Origin: Stenomitos rutilans HA7619-LM2
Lineage (GTDB): Bacteria > Cyanobacteriota > Cyanobacteriia > Leptolyngbyales > Leptolyngbyaceae
NCBI GenBank assembly: GCA_019358945.1
Contig: JAHHIE010000045.1
Location: 1 to 53,734 of the forward strand
DNA length: 53,734 nt
Direction: 5' to 3'
Position 1 is the stretch's first letter. Each line of letters opens with the position of its first letter. The notes beneath the pieces were generated by a model that did not search any database, was not told where the DNA came from, and saw only the letters and a list, made by a program, of their open reading frames with translations. The translations under genes and the position numbers were made by a program. This document shows, one piece after another, positions 1 through 9,034 of this stretch.

Positions 1-160
1 GGTAGCGTTGGCGGTGCGGTTGGGTGTCGTCCTTGCCACGCTTAATGACTTGGGCACTGCGACATTTCGGGCAGCACACCCCAGTGCCCCACCGCAGTTG
101 GCGCACCGTTTCGTCGCACTTGGCATCATCAAGCAGGCGAGTGAGATTGAGGTTGAGCAT
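1..160 (-). CDS. IS1595-like transposase, N-terminal part (cut by window edge)
   Basis: Reading leftward from an ATG at 160, the frame stays open to the window edge for 53 residues. It holds a zinc-ribbon type pair, CCPKC near residues 34-38, within a segment reading RWGTGVCCPKCRSAQVIKRG. This arrangement of a short helical start followed by a Cys-rich ribbon is the usual N-terminus of IS1595-family (ISXO2-like) transposases, where the ribbon binds DNA ahead of the DDE catalytic domain. The catalytic part lies outside the window, so neither completeness nor activity can be judged. No terminal inverted repeat is evident to the right of the start. Family assignment is by pattern recognition. 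Confidence 0.6.
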   Translation of the reverse strand, partial: MLNLNLTRLLDDAKCDETVRQLRWGTGVCCPKCRSAQVIKRGKDDTQPHRQRY

Positions 161-261
161 GACAGCAGCTAGTTTCTTCTAAAGGCATCCTACCAATAGT
201 CCTGGTCAACGTCACCTCCCTGGATCACCGATTGAGCCAAAAAGTTTTGAGTTCAGAAGCT

Positions 262-338
262 TGCTCCCTTGTTCCCTTGCTTCCCTTGCCCCCTCTGCCT
301 TTTTTACCTTCTACCTTCTGCCCTCTGCCTTCTGCCTT
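262..338. repeat. CT-rich short tandem repeat (STRR-like)
   Basis: The stretch consists of repeated CTTCTGCC, CCTTGCCC and CTACCTTC words. The same class of repeat recurs at about 2723-2812, 3800-3925, 18075-18178, 19443-19600, 35862-35897 and 48667-48868, always between genes, or abnormally inside genes as noted for murE, valS and the glutaredoxin-like gene. No gene is supported between 161 and 496. Confidence 0.7.
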
Positions 339-340
339 TC

Positions 341-375
341 GTAAAAAAAAGAGGGAGTCGCCAAAGCGTCTCCCC
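341..375 (-). terminator. Rho-independent terminator of gatB
   Basis: On the minus strand a stem GGGAGACGC / GCGACTCCC (one mismatch, loop TTTG) is followed directly by TCTTTTTTTT. It lies about 120 bp downstream of the gatB stop codon and is oriented to end that transcript. Confidence 0.75.
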
Positions 376-424
376 CTTATCATCAGGGTGCATCTACTAG
401 ACACAGTATGCCATTAATGGGGTG

Positions 425-445
425 AGGGGTGACACCCCTTTTTTA
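425..445 (+). terminator. Hairpin with U-tract facing right
   Basis: AGGGGT and ACCCCT form a perfect 6-bp stem around the loop GAC, followed by six T on the plus strand. No plus-strand gene lies directly upstream; it may stop read-through from the IS side toward gatB. Confidence 0.5.
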
Positions 446-496
446 TGTTTTTTTGACAAAGGGCGGTTAATTTTTGCCTCAGACCTCCCTTAAGCA

Positions 497-2011
497 TTAA
501 CCGTTGAGCTGTTTGGTGAGCAGTTGGTTGGTGAGTTTGGGGTCGGCTCGACCACTTGTTTGCTTCATCACCTGCCCCACAAAGAAGCCCAGCATCTTAG
601 TTTTGCCGTTGCGGTACATCTCCAACTCTTTAGGATGGGCTGCAATGACTTCAGCGATCGCGGCTTCGATCGCGCCAGTATCAGAAATTTGAATCAATCC
701 TTTGCGTTCAACGAGTTCTTTAGACGATCCCCCTTGAGCGAGAAGGTCGGGCAAGATGTCCTTCGCAATTTTGTTACTGATCGTGCCGCTGTCGATCAGG
801 CTGATGAGTTCGGCGAGGTTGGCAGGCTTGATGGGCAAGTCGGTAATGCTCAAGCTGTTGTTGCTGTTTAGGTAGGCACTAATGTCGCCCATGATCCAGT
901 TGGCGGCTTGTTTGGGGTTGCCACCTGCTGCAACTGTCGCTTCAAAGTAGGCGGCGATCGACTGATCATCCGTTAACACCCGCGCATCATAAACGGATAG
1001 ACCCAGTTCGGTTTCGTAGCGCTGGCGCTTTTGAGCAGGCAGTTCTGGCAATTCCGATCGCCATTGCTCTAGCTGCGTTGACGACACTTCAATAGGACCC
1101 AGATCCGGTTCGGGGAAGTAGCGGTAGTCGCTGGAACCTTCCTTCACGCGCATACTGATGGTGCGCTGTGCGCCTTCTTCCCACAGGCGTGTTTCTTGTA
1201 CGATCCGTTCACCGGCTTCGATCGCTTCAATTTGGCGCTCAATTTCAAATTCGATCGCCTTCTGAATGGCGCTAAACGAGTTCATGTTTTTGATTTCGAC
1301 CTTGGTGCCAAACTCCGCACGACCGACGGGACGCACGGAGATGTTCACATCGCAACGCAGCGAGCCTTCCTGCATGTTGCCATCGCTGACACCGAGATAG
1401 CGCACAATCCGCCGGAGTTCCTGCGCGTATTCTGCCGCTTCTCGCCCACTGCGGATATCTGGCTCTGAAACGATTTCGATGAGCGGCACACCAGCACGGT
1501 TGTAGTCCACCAGCGAATAGGTGGAGCCAGAGAGACGAGTCTCGTTCCGAGAGGCTTCGCCAACGCTCCCACCATGCACCAATTTGCCCGCGTCTTCTTC
1601 CATATGCAGACGGGTGACACCAATGCGCTTGCGGGTTGCAGTGCCCGTTTCTTTGTCGTATAGCTCAATTTCCAGCCAGCCATGTTCGGCGATCGGCAGG
1701 TCGTACTGCGAAATTTGGTAGTTTTTCGGCAGATCGGGGTAGAAATACTGCTTGCGATCGAACTTGCTATAGGGGGCAATCTGACAGTTCAGCGCCAACC
1801 CTGCTTTGACGGCATACTCCAGCACTTTCTGGTTAAGGACGGGCAGCACCCCAGGTAGGCCCAGGCAGATGGGATCGATATGGGTGTTGGGTATGGCTCC
1901 AAAAGCTGTGGAGCTATTGGAAAAAATCTTGGTTTGGGTGCTGAGCTGGCAGTGTGTTTCTAACCCAATGACAGCTTCATACTGAGTTTTCACCGGAGCG
2001 GCGGTAGTCAT
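497..2011 (-). CDS. gatB: Asp-tRNA(Asn)/Glu-tRNA(Gln) amidotransferase subunit B
   Basis: This is the tRNA-binding and kinase subunit of the GatCAB amidotransferase, which converts mischarged Glu-tRNA(Gln) and Asp-tRNA(Asn) to the correct aminoacyl-tRNAs in the cytoplasm. Cyanobacteria use this route for Gln-tRNA. At 504 residues it has the usual family length. The N-terminal GLETHCQL (residues 16-23), the LPGVLPVLN segment, the DYNRAGVPLIEIVSEPD signature and SSDYRYFPEPDL are all visible and typical of GatB. The C-terminal helical and YqeY-like tail, ending in SGRADPKLTNQLL, is complete. The gene stands alone; gatA and gatC are not adjacent, which is common in cyanobacteria. A strong terminator follows. 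The start ATG at 2011 gives a natural N-terminus. Confidence 0.97.
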   Translation of the reverse strand: MTTAAPVKTQYEAVIGLETHCQLSTQTKIFSNSSTAFGAIPNTHIDPICLGLPGVLPVLNQKVLEYAVKAGLALNCQIAPYSKFDRKQYFYPDLPKNYQISQYDLPIAEHGWLEIELYDKETGTATRKRIGVTRLHMEEDAGKLVHGGSVGEASRNETRLSGSTYSLVDYNRAGVPLIEIVSEPDIRSGREAAEYAQELRRIVRYLGVSDGNMQEGSLRCDVNISVRPVGRAEFGTKVEIKNMNSFSAIQKAIEFEIERQIEAIEAGERIVQETRLWEEGAQRTISMRVKEGSSDYRYFPEPDLGPIEVSSTQLEQWRSELPELPAQKRQRYETELGLSVYDARVLTDDQSIAAYFEATVAAGGNPKQAANWIMGDISAYLNSNNSLSITDLPIKPANLAELISLIDSGTISNKIAKDILPDLLAQGGSSKELVERKGLIQISDTGAIEAAIAEVIAAHPKELEMYRNGKTKMLGFFVGQVMKQTSGRADPKLTNQLLTKQLNG

Positions 2012-2371
2012 AGACCTTTTCAGCTTGCGACTGTGGAACAGTTAGCTCTATCTTAGCCGTTGTGGGAAACTTAGCCGTCGTGGGAGACAGCTACATAATG
2101 CTCTCTTTTGAACCAGGCATGGCACATTTTAAGAAGGCATGGCACAACGAGCGTTTTTGTCGGACACTATTCTCAGTCGATCGCGCCTGACCGATCGTTT
2201 TTTAGGACGATGCAAACCTCGGAAGTTTTAACCAAGGAGTGGACATTGTAATTCACGTAGCGGTTTAAACCTCGGAGGTTTTAGTCAAAATGTATCAGTC
2301 CTATTTTGATGAGAATTGCTTTTATAAACCTTGAATCGCCCGAGTACCATTGCTGAAGAGGAGAAACGACC
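2012..2371. other. Intergenic: short direct repeats and a palindrome pair
   Basis: No gene is supported. CTTAGCCGTTGTGGGA and CTTAGCCGTCGTGGGA sit side by side near 2053-2085, and AGGCATGGCAC occurs twice near 2117-2145. The two AAACCTCGGAGGTTT-type palindromes lie at 2214 and 2267. Confidence 0.6.
2214..2281. repeat. Paired 15-bp palindrome, pair A
   Basis: Copies at 2214-2228 (AAACCTCGGAAGTTT, one mismatch) and 2267-2281 (AAACCTCGGAGGTTT) are 53 bp apart. The consensus AAACCTCSGAGGTTT also occurs in pairs at four other intergenic sites in the window. Pair A lies upstream of the small ORF at 2372, and no 21-bp array follows it. Confidence 0.8.
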
Positions 2372-2671
2372 ATGCAGAATCAGATTAATAACGAGATGCA
2401 GATCACCATTTACTATCTGGGTGGTCAAACCGAATCTTATACCTTTTCTCAATTCGCTGACCCCGCCGCACTAGAGCAAGAAGTACAGCAGGAGATTCGG
2501 CGTATTCTGGACAAAGAATGGTGGTTTTTCCATCTAGCAGAGCAGACGGTCTGTATCAATAGAGCGAACGTGGCAAAAATTGAGTTAAAACCTGCGATCG
2601 CCCAAATTCACGGAGAGGGGGTGTTTGCTAATGCTCAGCGGGTTACTCCGTTGAGTCGCGCACATTCCTAG
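2372..2671 (+). CDS. Conserved small protein of unknown function
   Basis: The 99-residue product is soluble and mildly acidic. It has a strand-rich start (MQITIYYLGGQTESYTF) and a helical centre rich in Gln and Glu. A good ribosome-binding site, GAGGAG, lies 9-14 bases before the ATG, which supports translation. An inner ATG at residue 9 is an alternative start. I recognise no domain. The mid part IRRILDKEWWFFHLAEQTVCINRANVAKIE resembles small proteins seen across cyanobacteria, but no function can be assigned. The gene lies between the pair A palindromes and a block of GGTCAGC repeats, with no obvious operon partner. Confidence 0.6.
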   Translation: MQNQINNEMQITIYYLGGQTESYTFSQFADPAALEQEVQQEIRRILDKEWWFFHLAEQTVCINRANVAKIELKPAIAQIHGEGVFANAQRVTPLSRAHS

Positions 2672-2682
2672 CTCATTTAGCA

Positions 2683-2812
2683 GTTAGCTATCAGCGGTCA
2701 GCGATCAGCGGTCAGCTATTCAAGTCAAACTCAAAACTCTTACACCTCTCACCTCACTCCTCTCTCTTCCAACTCAAAACTCAAAACTCCCTTCACCCCT
2801 CCCCATACAACG
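2683..2812. repeat. GGTCAGC / CAAAACTC short tandem repeats
   Basis: Tandem words related to AGCGGTCAGC(GATC) run from about 2683 to 2722, then CTCAAAACT and CTCCTCTC words up to the DUF362 gene. The GCGGTCA unit recurs at 12540-12603. These are non-coding, typical cyanobacterial heptamer-type repeats. Confidence 0.65.
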
Positions 2813-2822
2813 GAATCAAGCT

Positions 2823-3794
2823 ATGAAACCCGTACAGCCATCGGTTAGTTTGCTTCGCGCTCAGTCTTATGACCATACTCAACTGCGTCAAGCTCTGGAG
2901 GCGTTACTGGAGCCGCTGGGTGGCATGACAGCCTTTGTGAAACCGGGCGATCGCGTTCTCCTTAAACCCAACCTGCTCACGGGTGGTCGTCCGGGTAAGG
3001 AATGTGTTACTCGTCCAGAGATGGTTTACTGCGTGGCGCAGATGGTGCAAGAAGCGGGTGGCAAACCTTTCTTGGGCGATGGGCCAGCCTTTGGTAGTGC
3101 AAAGGGTGTGGCGAAAGCGAATGGTTATTTACCCCTGACAGAAGCGCTCAAGTTGCCGATCGTTGAGTTTCATGGCAGACGTTACGAAACGGTAGGCGCT
3201 GAGTTTAATCATTTACTACTCAGTAAAGAGGCGATCGAGGCCGATGTGGTGATCAACTTGCCGAAGGTCAAATCGCATATGCAGTTGACGCTCACAATGG
3301 GCGTGAAGAATCTCTTTGGGTGTGTTCCTGGCAAAATGAAAGCCTGGTGGCACATGGAAGCGGGTAAGGATCGGGATCGCTTTGGCGAAATGCTGGCCGA
3401 AACCGCACGGGCGATCGACCCCAATCTCACGATTCTGGATGGCATTATTGGTCATGAAGGGAATGGCCCCAGCGGTGGCGAACCTCGTCGGCTCAACCTC
3501 CTGGCAGCGTCACGGGATGTCTTTGCGCTCGATCGTGCGATCGTCGATCTTCTGAACGTCGATCCTGCGACTGTGCCAACCGTAGCGGCTTCTCAGCGCT
3601 TGGGACTCTGCTCAACCGTAGAAGCCATCCACTTCCCCTTGCTGCATCCTCAAGCACTTCAGATCACCGACTGGAAACTGCCCGATCACCTGATGCCGAT
3701 CGATTTTGGGTTACCTCGCGTCCTCAAATCCACCTTTCGCCATCTCTATATCCGCCTGATCAAAGAACCCATGCAGGCGTATGCAGAGCAATGA
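2823..3794 (+). CDS. DUF362 domain-containing protein
   Basis: The 323-residue protein matches the DUF362 family. It shows VKPGDRVLLKPNLL near residue 40, an RPEMVYCVAQMVQEAG segment, GDGPAFGSAKGVAKANGY, and the central ADVVINLPKVKSHMQLTLTMGVKNLFGCVPGKMKAWWHM block that is the family's hallmark. The C-terminal half carries ILDGIIGHEGNGPSGGEPR. Members have no settled biochemical role, though some DUF362 proteins are fused to 4Fe-4S ferredoxin domains. No Cys cluster is seen here. It is preceded and followed by repeat-rich intergenic DNA and so is probably monocistronic. Family membership is sure; function is not. Confidence 0.85.
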   Translation: MKPVQPSVSLLRAQSYDHTQLRQALEALLEPLGGMTAFVKPGDRVLLKPNLLTGGRPGKECVTRPEMVYCVAQMVQEAGGKPFLGDGPAFGSAKGVAKANGYLPLTEALKLPIVEFHGRRYETVGAEFNHLLLSKEAIEADVVINLPKVKSHMQLTLTMGVKNLFGCVPGKMKAWWHMEAGKDRDRFGEMLAETARAIDPNLTILDGIIGHEGNGPSGGEPRRLNLLAASRDVFALDRAIVDLLNVDPATVPTVAASQRLGLCSTVEAIHFPLLHPQALQITDWKLPDHLMPIDFGLPRVLKSTFRHLYIRLIKEPMQAYAEQ

Positions 3795-3799
3795 GCAGG

Positions 3800-3925
3800 A
3801 TGAGGGGTGAAGGCTAAATGGTGAAGGCTAAAGGCTAAAAAGTTGACCACTCCCTACTCCCTACTCCCGCCGCTTCCCCTGCCCCCCTTGTCCCCTTTCG
3901 CCCTGCCCCCCGCTCCCATTTACCC
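3800..3925. repeat. Intergenic short tandem repeats
   Basis: GAAGGCTAAA words are followed by CTCCCTACTCC and CCCCTGCCCC words. From 3795 to 4146 I see no convincing gene; the open frame beginning at 3957 has no family-like sequence and overlaps the better candidate at 4147. Confidence 0.6.
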
Positions 3926-4146
3926 TGAGCGACAAAAAAGAGCTTAAATGAGCTAAATGTCAAGTTATAAATCGGATGGTGAAGCTATTTGTAACTCTTG
4001 TGTTGACTTATGTGATCCCGCTTCCAGTTCCGGTCAGTTCGCTATGGTGAGCGTAGACAAAAGTATCCAGAAGATTCCAGGTTCATTAGCGTGTTACATG
4101 CAGTCTTCTCGATTACCTAGTCCTAGCCCGTCTCTGGAAAAGTTGT

Positions 4147-4371
4147 ATGTCCCCATCCATGCTGCGTCAGCTTTGGTTCATTGTGGAAACGAGTCAGTCT
4201 CAAACGCTGCTCAATTTAGACGACAACGGCTTAGTGCAATGGCTGCTCAAACAACTAAAAACGCAGCGATCGCTCGACCATGATGAAGTCAATGCGTTTA
4301 GTCACTACATTCAAGCTCGCTTGCCCCTGATTCGTGATCTGGCAAATAGCCGTCTCCTGTTTCACTCGTAA
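4147..4371 (+). CDS. Small conserved hypothetical protein
   Basis: A 74-residue helical, soluble product. The body LRQLWFIVETSQSQTLL followed by LVQWLLKQLKTQRSLDHDEVNAFSHYI and IRDLANSR has the regular hydrophobic spacing of a real small helical protein and resembles short conserved cyanobacterial proteins of unknown function. The start may be the ATG at 4147 or the one at 4159. No strong ribosome-binding site is visible before either. It lies tail to tail with hisA. A longer overlapping frame (3957-4283) is less protein-like and is rejected. Confidence 0.55.
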   Translation: MSPSMLRQLWFIVETSQSQTLLNLDDNGLVQWLLKQLKTQRSLDHDEVNAFSHYIQARLPLIRDLANSRLLFHS

Positions 4372-4423
4372 ACCCTTAGCTTCAGACTGACCAACCCCTC
4401 AGCTTGACCGCTTTCTCACTCAA

Positions 4424-5197
4424 TTACGCCAGAGCAGAAGAGCCAAAATCGGGAGGCACATCTTGCCAACGCCCCTGACCAATCGCTCGTAGCGCTTCCT
4501 TAAGCGAAATATCCCCAGTGTAAAGAGCACGCCCCACGATCGCTCCGGTTACGCCCAAGGGTTCGAGTGCCAGCAAGCTCAACAAATCAGTCACCGAACT
4601 CATGCCACCAGAGGCAATGACGGGCACTGCAACGCCTGCCGCTAAAGCTCTCAACGCTTCTAGATTTGGCCCCTGTAGGGTGCCGTCACGATGAATATCG
4701 GTGTAAATAATGGCAGCAATGCCAAAGTCTGCCATTTGCGTTGCCAGGTCGATCGCAGACACCTGAGACGTTTCTAACCAGCCTCGTGTTGCCACCAACC
4801 CATTCCGAGCATCAATTCCCACCACAATCTGTTCTGAGAATTCCTGACACAGTTCACGCACCAAATCAGGTTGTTCAACGGCAACCGTGCCCAAAATCAC
4901 GCGCTGAACGCCCAGCTCAAAAAGAGCGGCGGCACTGGCACGATCGCGCAGGCCACCCCCTACCTGTATCGGCACATCGACCGCACGCACGATCGCCTCG
5001 ATCGCCTGCACGTTGACTGGGTGCCCAACCTTCGCACCATCCAGATCCACCACATGCAGTCGGGTGGCACCCTGATCAGCCCACTGGCGCGCAACGGAAA
5101 CAGGATTCTCGTCAAACGTTTGCGCTTGAGCATAATCGCCCTGATAAAGACGTACACAGCGCCCTTCCAACAGATCGATCGCTGGGATGACCTCCAT
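4424..5197 (-). CDS. hisA: ProFAR isomerase (histidine biosynthesis)
   Basis: HisA catalyses the Amadori isomerisation of ProFAR to PRFAR, the fourth step of histidine biosynthesis, in the cytosol. The 257-residue product is a full (beta/alpha)8 barrel. The general acid and base aspartates are in place: D8 in AIDLLEG and D129 in GIDARNG. The phosphate-binding loops GGGLRD (about 80-85) and IASGGMSS near the C-terminal third are present. It is not next to other his genes, as is usual in cyanobacteria. A possible short leader lies upstream. The assignment to HisA rather than HisF follows from [17 protein letters not shown]. Confidence 0.97.
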   Translation of the reverse strand: MEVIPAIDLLEGRCVRLYQGDYAQAQTFDENPVSVARQWADQGATRLHVVDLDGAKVGHPVNVQAIEAIVRAVDVPIQVGGGLRDRASAAALFELGVQRVILGTVAVEQPDLVRELCQEFSEQIVVGIDARNGLVATRGWLETSQVSAIDLATQMADFGIAAIIYTDIHRDGTLQGPNLEALRALAAGVAVPVIASGGMSSVTDLLSLLALEPLGVTGAIVGRALYTGDISLKEALRAIGQGRWQDVPPDFGSSALA

Positions 5198-5539
5198 ACT
5201 TTGACCTCATACGCCGCGCGAATCCAATCACCCTAACGTATCACTTCGTGAAGATCAATCAGTGACAATCAAGCGAAACTGGCTTTAATGGATCAGCCCT
5301 AGAAATAAAGATGAGTTCATGCATAAGATGAGGGTGCAGTAAGTACCCCCTGGCTAGATTGGTGGACGCTTACCAATTTCCTGGCGATTTACAGTCCTGC
5401 AAAAGAAAACCATCATACTTGAAGCAAAGTTTTTCTTTTCATACCTGGAAACAGCCAAACTCATTCCGTATAAGGCACTAGCTGCATCATATTGGAGCAG
5501 CAATAAGCTCAAGTTTAGTCACGTCATGAGGGATGCAAC
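5198..5539. other. Intergenic, divergent promoter region
   Basis: This 342-bp gap separates hisA (minus) and the hydrolase gene (plus), so both promoters should lie here. I see no tRNA, long inverted repeat or clear sigma-70 box pair. Confidence 0.4.
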
Positions 5540-7735
5540 ATGGATGTTTGGGTTGATGAGTTCAAACGAGGACAATCACTCGGCAGTCAGCCAGAAATGG
5601 TTCCTGGCTATTTTGTACGCAGTACAGCCCCAATCAACGTTGAGCAAGATGAATGCAAACCTGACGAGATCATGCCAACCGTGAGTGAAGTGGTTGAGTC
5701 CTTGTATCAAAATTCAAAGCTGAACAAAAGCTACACCGGACTGGTCATTCAAATTCATGGCTACAACACGGGGATTGAACGAGTCATTAAAGGTGGTAAA
5801 GAAGTCGAGGGTAGAGATTATGTGTTTGAAGGCTGGCAGAAGACGTGGTCATATTTAAACCAGCAAGAATCTGCAATTTTTGGTAAACCCAATAGTTTTG
5901 TTTATTTAGGTTATCGCTGGCCCTCAGAAAGCGTTCCTTCTGACTTTAAAGATGCCGATAAAGCCCTACCGATTGCGTTGAAATTTCTGTTTTGGGGTGG
6001 GTTGGTGATCGCGGCAGTTGGGTTGCTTTTACTGGTCATCTTTTCCTCGCCTCTTGTGGATGCGTTCTTGGCTATCGTGATGCTTATAAGCGTTGCCCTG
6101 ACCATGATTGTGGCAACACTCTATCTTTTGCGGATTATTGTTTATTTTCGGGATTCTTATCGTGCGAATAACTTCGGCGTGCCTGATTTAGTCGAATTTA
6201 TTCGACAGGTCGATTTGGGTCTCGTCAAACGCCGCATGAACGACTCGCTTTTTGAAACGGTGGCAAAAGAAGTGGGTGAAGGCTTGGATCTGGCTCCTGG
6301 ACTTTTGGCAGTAGCCGTCCGAAAAACGTGGGAAACGATTGAAATTGAAGCGGCATTGTTGAGCGATCGCAATGACGATGCGTTCCGTCTGTTGCTGCCC
6401 AAAATTAAACAGCGTGATCTTGCGTCTGTCGATGATGCGGTCTTTCTCAAAATTTATGCCAGCCTTGTCATCGCTGAAAAGCCAACCTATACACCAGCCG
6501 ATTTCCGCAAAGCGGCGGCTTATTGGCATGACGAAAAGCCTCGCATCCGGCTGTCATTCGTCGGTCATAGTATGGGCGGCTTTGTCACGACTCAGGTCAT
6601 CCGCATTCTGTCAGATGCTTTTGACCCAGCCGCGATCGGCGATACAAAGAGTTTAGAGAAGTTGCCGTCGCCGAATGTTGGGCGCGTGTTTGCACTAGGG
6701 CGTTTAATTCTAATTTCGCCTGATATTCCTCTGATGACCATTGTTTCTAGCCGCACAAATTTCTTACGTTCCTCACTACGACGGTTTGAAGAAGCGTATC
6801 TTTTTAGCAACGAAGGCGACTTAGCGCTGCGGTTAGCCTCTACAACCGCTAACTATTTCTCATTTCCAGCTAGCACCTATGCACAGGGTTTTCGCATGGG
6901 AAATGTAACCGTTAATCTGGATGCAAACAAACAAAACGCTACATCAAAAAGCACTTATGGCATCGTTAACCTGCCTGAGTTAATGAGTGGCGCAAAACCA
7001 TCGCCTCTACTGAACTTTATTGGTGTGCAAACGCTGAGCCGCGACACGCGTAGCCTTGGGCAAGAAGGTCAGAAGAAGCGAGAAGCCATGCGAAAGCGAA
7101 GCGCTAAAGTAGATGAAGAGTCGCTTGCTAAAGTAAACCAAGACCCCGAATCGATCGCTGATCTATTCACCTACCTCGACTGTACAGAATACCGCGACAT
7201 CACCTACTACGCCAAACGAGACAATCAAGAAGTCAATGTTTTAATTTCAGAAGGACAGCGATCGCCGCTCAATTTTGTGAACTATGTCAAGTTGCTCAAA
7301 GCGTATGTTGATTTTTCTAGCGATCCAGGTAAAGGGGTTGGAGTGGATGTACATGGGGGGTACTTCTACGGTCGCCTGAGCAACTTACTGATTCATCGGT
7401 TAGCCTTCTTGGGCTTTCAAGGACTATTGGACTCCTTGATTTTTCAACCGCCGATCGAGCTTAGTGTTAATAACAGTGAGCTACCAGTGGAGTTAAAGGC
7501 AAACTTACAGCAGGCCACGCAACTACCAGACGAACAACGGCGCAAAATTGCGTTACAGGCATTGTCCTGGCTTTGTGAACGGCGCAAAATTCAGGTAGCT
7601 GCGTCTCCAGAGCGCTACTACGTTGACGTGCTTGGGTTCAAGCGTGGTGAAACCAGAGCCAGAATTCTGACAAAAGATGTGAATGTGAAATCAGTTTCAA
7701 CTGAAACAACTGTCACTCCAGCCGATGGCAAGTAG
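5540..7735 (+). CDS. Membrane-anchored alpha/beta hydrolase, large
   Basis: The 731-residue protein has a split hydrolase domain. The oxyanion-type HGYNTG motif lies near residue 72, and the nucleophile elbow GHSMGG puts the likely catalytic Ser at 344. Between them, residues about 143-203 form two to three closely spaced hydrophobic segments, enough for a membrane hairpin inserted into the hydrolase fold. The C-terminal 230 residues are hydrophilic and of unknown fold. The general layout resembles DUF900-like esterases, but the membrane insertion and the long tail are unusual. Substrate cannot be predicted. The gene is monocistronic and precedes a convergent terminator shared with the amidase region. 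Confidence 0.7.
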   Translation: MDVWVDEFKRGQSLGSQPEMVPGYFVRSTAPINVEQDECKPDEIMPTVSEVVESLYQNSKLNKSYTGLVIQIHGYNTGIERVIKGGKEVEGRDYVFEGWQKTWSYLNQQESAIFGKPNSFVYLGYRWPSESVPSDFKDADKALPIALKFLFWGGLVIAAVGLLLLVIFSSPLVDAFLAIVMLISVALTMIVATLYLLRIIVYFRDSYRANNFGVPDLVEFIRQVDLGLVKRRMNDSLFETVAKEVGEGLDLAPGLLAVAVRKTWETIEIEAALLSDRNDDAFRLLLPKIKQRDLASVDDAVFLKIYASLVIAEKPTYTPADFRKAAAYWHDEKPRIRLSFVGHSMGGFVTTQVIRILSDAFDPAAIGDTKSLEKLPSPNVGRVFALGRLILISPDIPLMTIVSSRTNFLRSSLRRFEEAYLFSNEGDLALRLASTTANYFSFPASTYAQGFRMGNVTVNLDANKQNATSKSTYGIVNLPELMSGAKPSPLLNFIGVQTLSRDTRSLGQEGQKKREAMRKRSAKVDEESLAKVNQDPESIADLFTYLDCTEYRDITYYAKRDNQEVNVLISEGQRSPLNFVNYVKLLKAYVDFSSDPGKGVGVDVHGGYFYGRLSNLLIHRLAFLGFQGLLDSLIFQPPIELSVNNSELPVELKANLQQATQLPDEQRRKIALQALSWLCERRKIQVAASPERYYVDVLGFKRGETRARILTKDVNVKSVSTETTVTPADGK

Positions 7736-7800
7736 TTTTTGAGGCGGACGGCGAGGCAGAAGTGAGGCAGGGGGAGCAGTCGCGGTCAATTAAAGAAGAA

Positions 7801-7826
7801 AAACGCCTGCGTTAACGCAGGCGTTT
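7801..7826 (-). terminator. Terminator of amiE, perfect 26-bp palindrome
   Basis: ACGCCTGCGTTAACGCAGGC with three more A/T pairs on each side is a perfect inverted repeat. Read on the minus strand it runs into TTTTTCTTCTTT, so it should end the amiE transcript. On the plus strand only three T follow. Confidence 0.8.
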
Positions 7827-7874
7827 GGTAGGTGTAGCAATGAGTCAATGTAACCAAGCGAATGTCATCAAGCG

Positions 7875-8957
7875 TTAGTTGTTCAACAGAACCGCTTCTT
7901 TCTCTTTCACAACTAGAGGCGTTTCGATGAGTTTTTCGGTGGGCAACCCTTCGATCGGGCATTCCTTCACACCAACTGTAGGACGCGTGATGGATTCCGA
8001 AATTTCTTTCGCCTTCGCAGGATCATTAATCCAGGTGCGATAGAACTCGTAGGGACATTCCTGCACGCCTTCTGCGCCTTCACCGGAATTGATTTTGCCC
8101 GTGTAGCCGCGATGCAAGAGCTTGAACAGGTGGTTCTGCGATTGAGAATTTTTGCGAAAATCACGAATCGCAAATTTGGATAGGGCCGCGTACTGCACGC
8201 CCATGTCTTCTTCACCGCATTCGCCCAATGTCCGACCATCAAAGCTGACGATCGCCGAGTGACCAAAGTAGCTGTACACACCGTCAAAGCCAGCGGCATT
8301 AGCAACAGCAACATAGACGTTATTCATCCACGCCATCGCTTTGGACACCATGACCTGCTGCTCTTTCGCAGGATACATGTAACCCTGGCAGCGCACGATC
8401 AGTTCAGCGCCACGCATCGCGCAATCACGCCAAATTTCAGGATAGTTACCGTCATCGCAAATAATGAGGCTAATTTTCAAGCCTTTGGGGCCATCAGAAA
8501 CATAGGTACAGTTACCGGGATACCACCCTTCGATCGGCGTCCAGGGCATGATTTTGCGATACTTCTGTACAATTTCACCCTGATCATTCATCAAAATCAG
8601 AGTGTTGTATGGCACCTTGTTAGGATGATCTTCATGGCGTTCACCTGTGAGCGAAAAAACGCCCCAAGTTTTGTTGCGAATGCACGCTTCAGCAAAAATA
8701 TCTGTTTCCGGCCCAGGAATCGAGGAGGCTGTTTCCATCATCTCTTTGGCATCGTACATGATGCCATGAGTGGAATACTCAGGAAAAATCACCAGATCCA
8801 TTCCTGGCAGGCCAACTTTCATCCCATCGATCATCGAAGCAATGTTTTTGCAATTTTCGATGACCTCTTCTTTGGTGTGGAGGCGCGGCATTTTGTAGTT
8901 GACTACCGCTACGCCCACAGCATCATCACTGGACGAAATATCACCGTGATAAGACAT
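7875..8957 (-). CDS. amiE: Aliphatic amidase (nitrilase superfamily)
   Basis: This enzyme hydrolyses short aliphatic amides to the acid plus ammonia and so acts in nitrogen scavenging. It is very close to Pseudomonas-type AmiE, with [18 protein letters not shown] at the start. The catalytic triad is complete: E60 in FPEYSTHG, K135 in KYRKIMPW, and C167 in [11 protein letters not shown]. The 360 residues span the full family length, including the AmiE-type C-terminal arm. The sister formamidase AmiF is the alternative; the overall sequence looks more like AmiE. A canonical NtcA site with a -10 box sits about 80-120 bp upstream, implying induction under nitrogen limitation. fmdB and fmdA lie upstream on the same strand. 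Confidence 0.92.
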   Translation of the reverse strand: MSYHGDISSSDDAVGVAVVNYKMPRLHTKEEVIENCKNIASMIDGMKVGLPGMDLVIFPEYSTHGIMYDAKEMMETASSIPGPETDIFAEACIRNKTWGVFSLTGERHEDHPNKVPYNTLILMNDQGEIVQKYRKIMPWTPIEGWYPGNCTYVSDGPKGLKISLIICDDGNYPEIWRDCAMRGAELIVRCQGYMYPAKEQQVMVSKAMAWMNNVYVAVANAAGFDGVYSYFGHSAIVSFDGRTLGECGEEDMGVQYAALSKFAIRDFRKNSQSQNHLFKLLHRGYTGKINSGEGAEGVQECPYEFYRTWINDPAKAKEISESITRPTVGVKECPIEGLPTEKLIETPLVVKEKEAVLLNN

Positions 8958-9034
8958 TCAAGCCTCCTAGATAATCTTGATTCGGTGCCACACGTCTGCA
9001 CGCAGAGCAGATCGAATCACTGGCAATGGGCTTT

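Noticed and set aside
232-417. Open frame of 61 codons on the plus strand
   Set aside because: It is made of CT-rich repeats and the gatB terminator; no protein-like composition or ribosome-binding site.
3957-4283. Open frame of 108 codons overlapping the small gene at 4147
   Set aside because: Irregular composition and no family resemblance; the overlapping frame 4147-4371 looks like a true helical protein.
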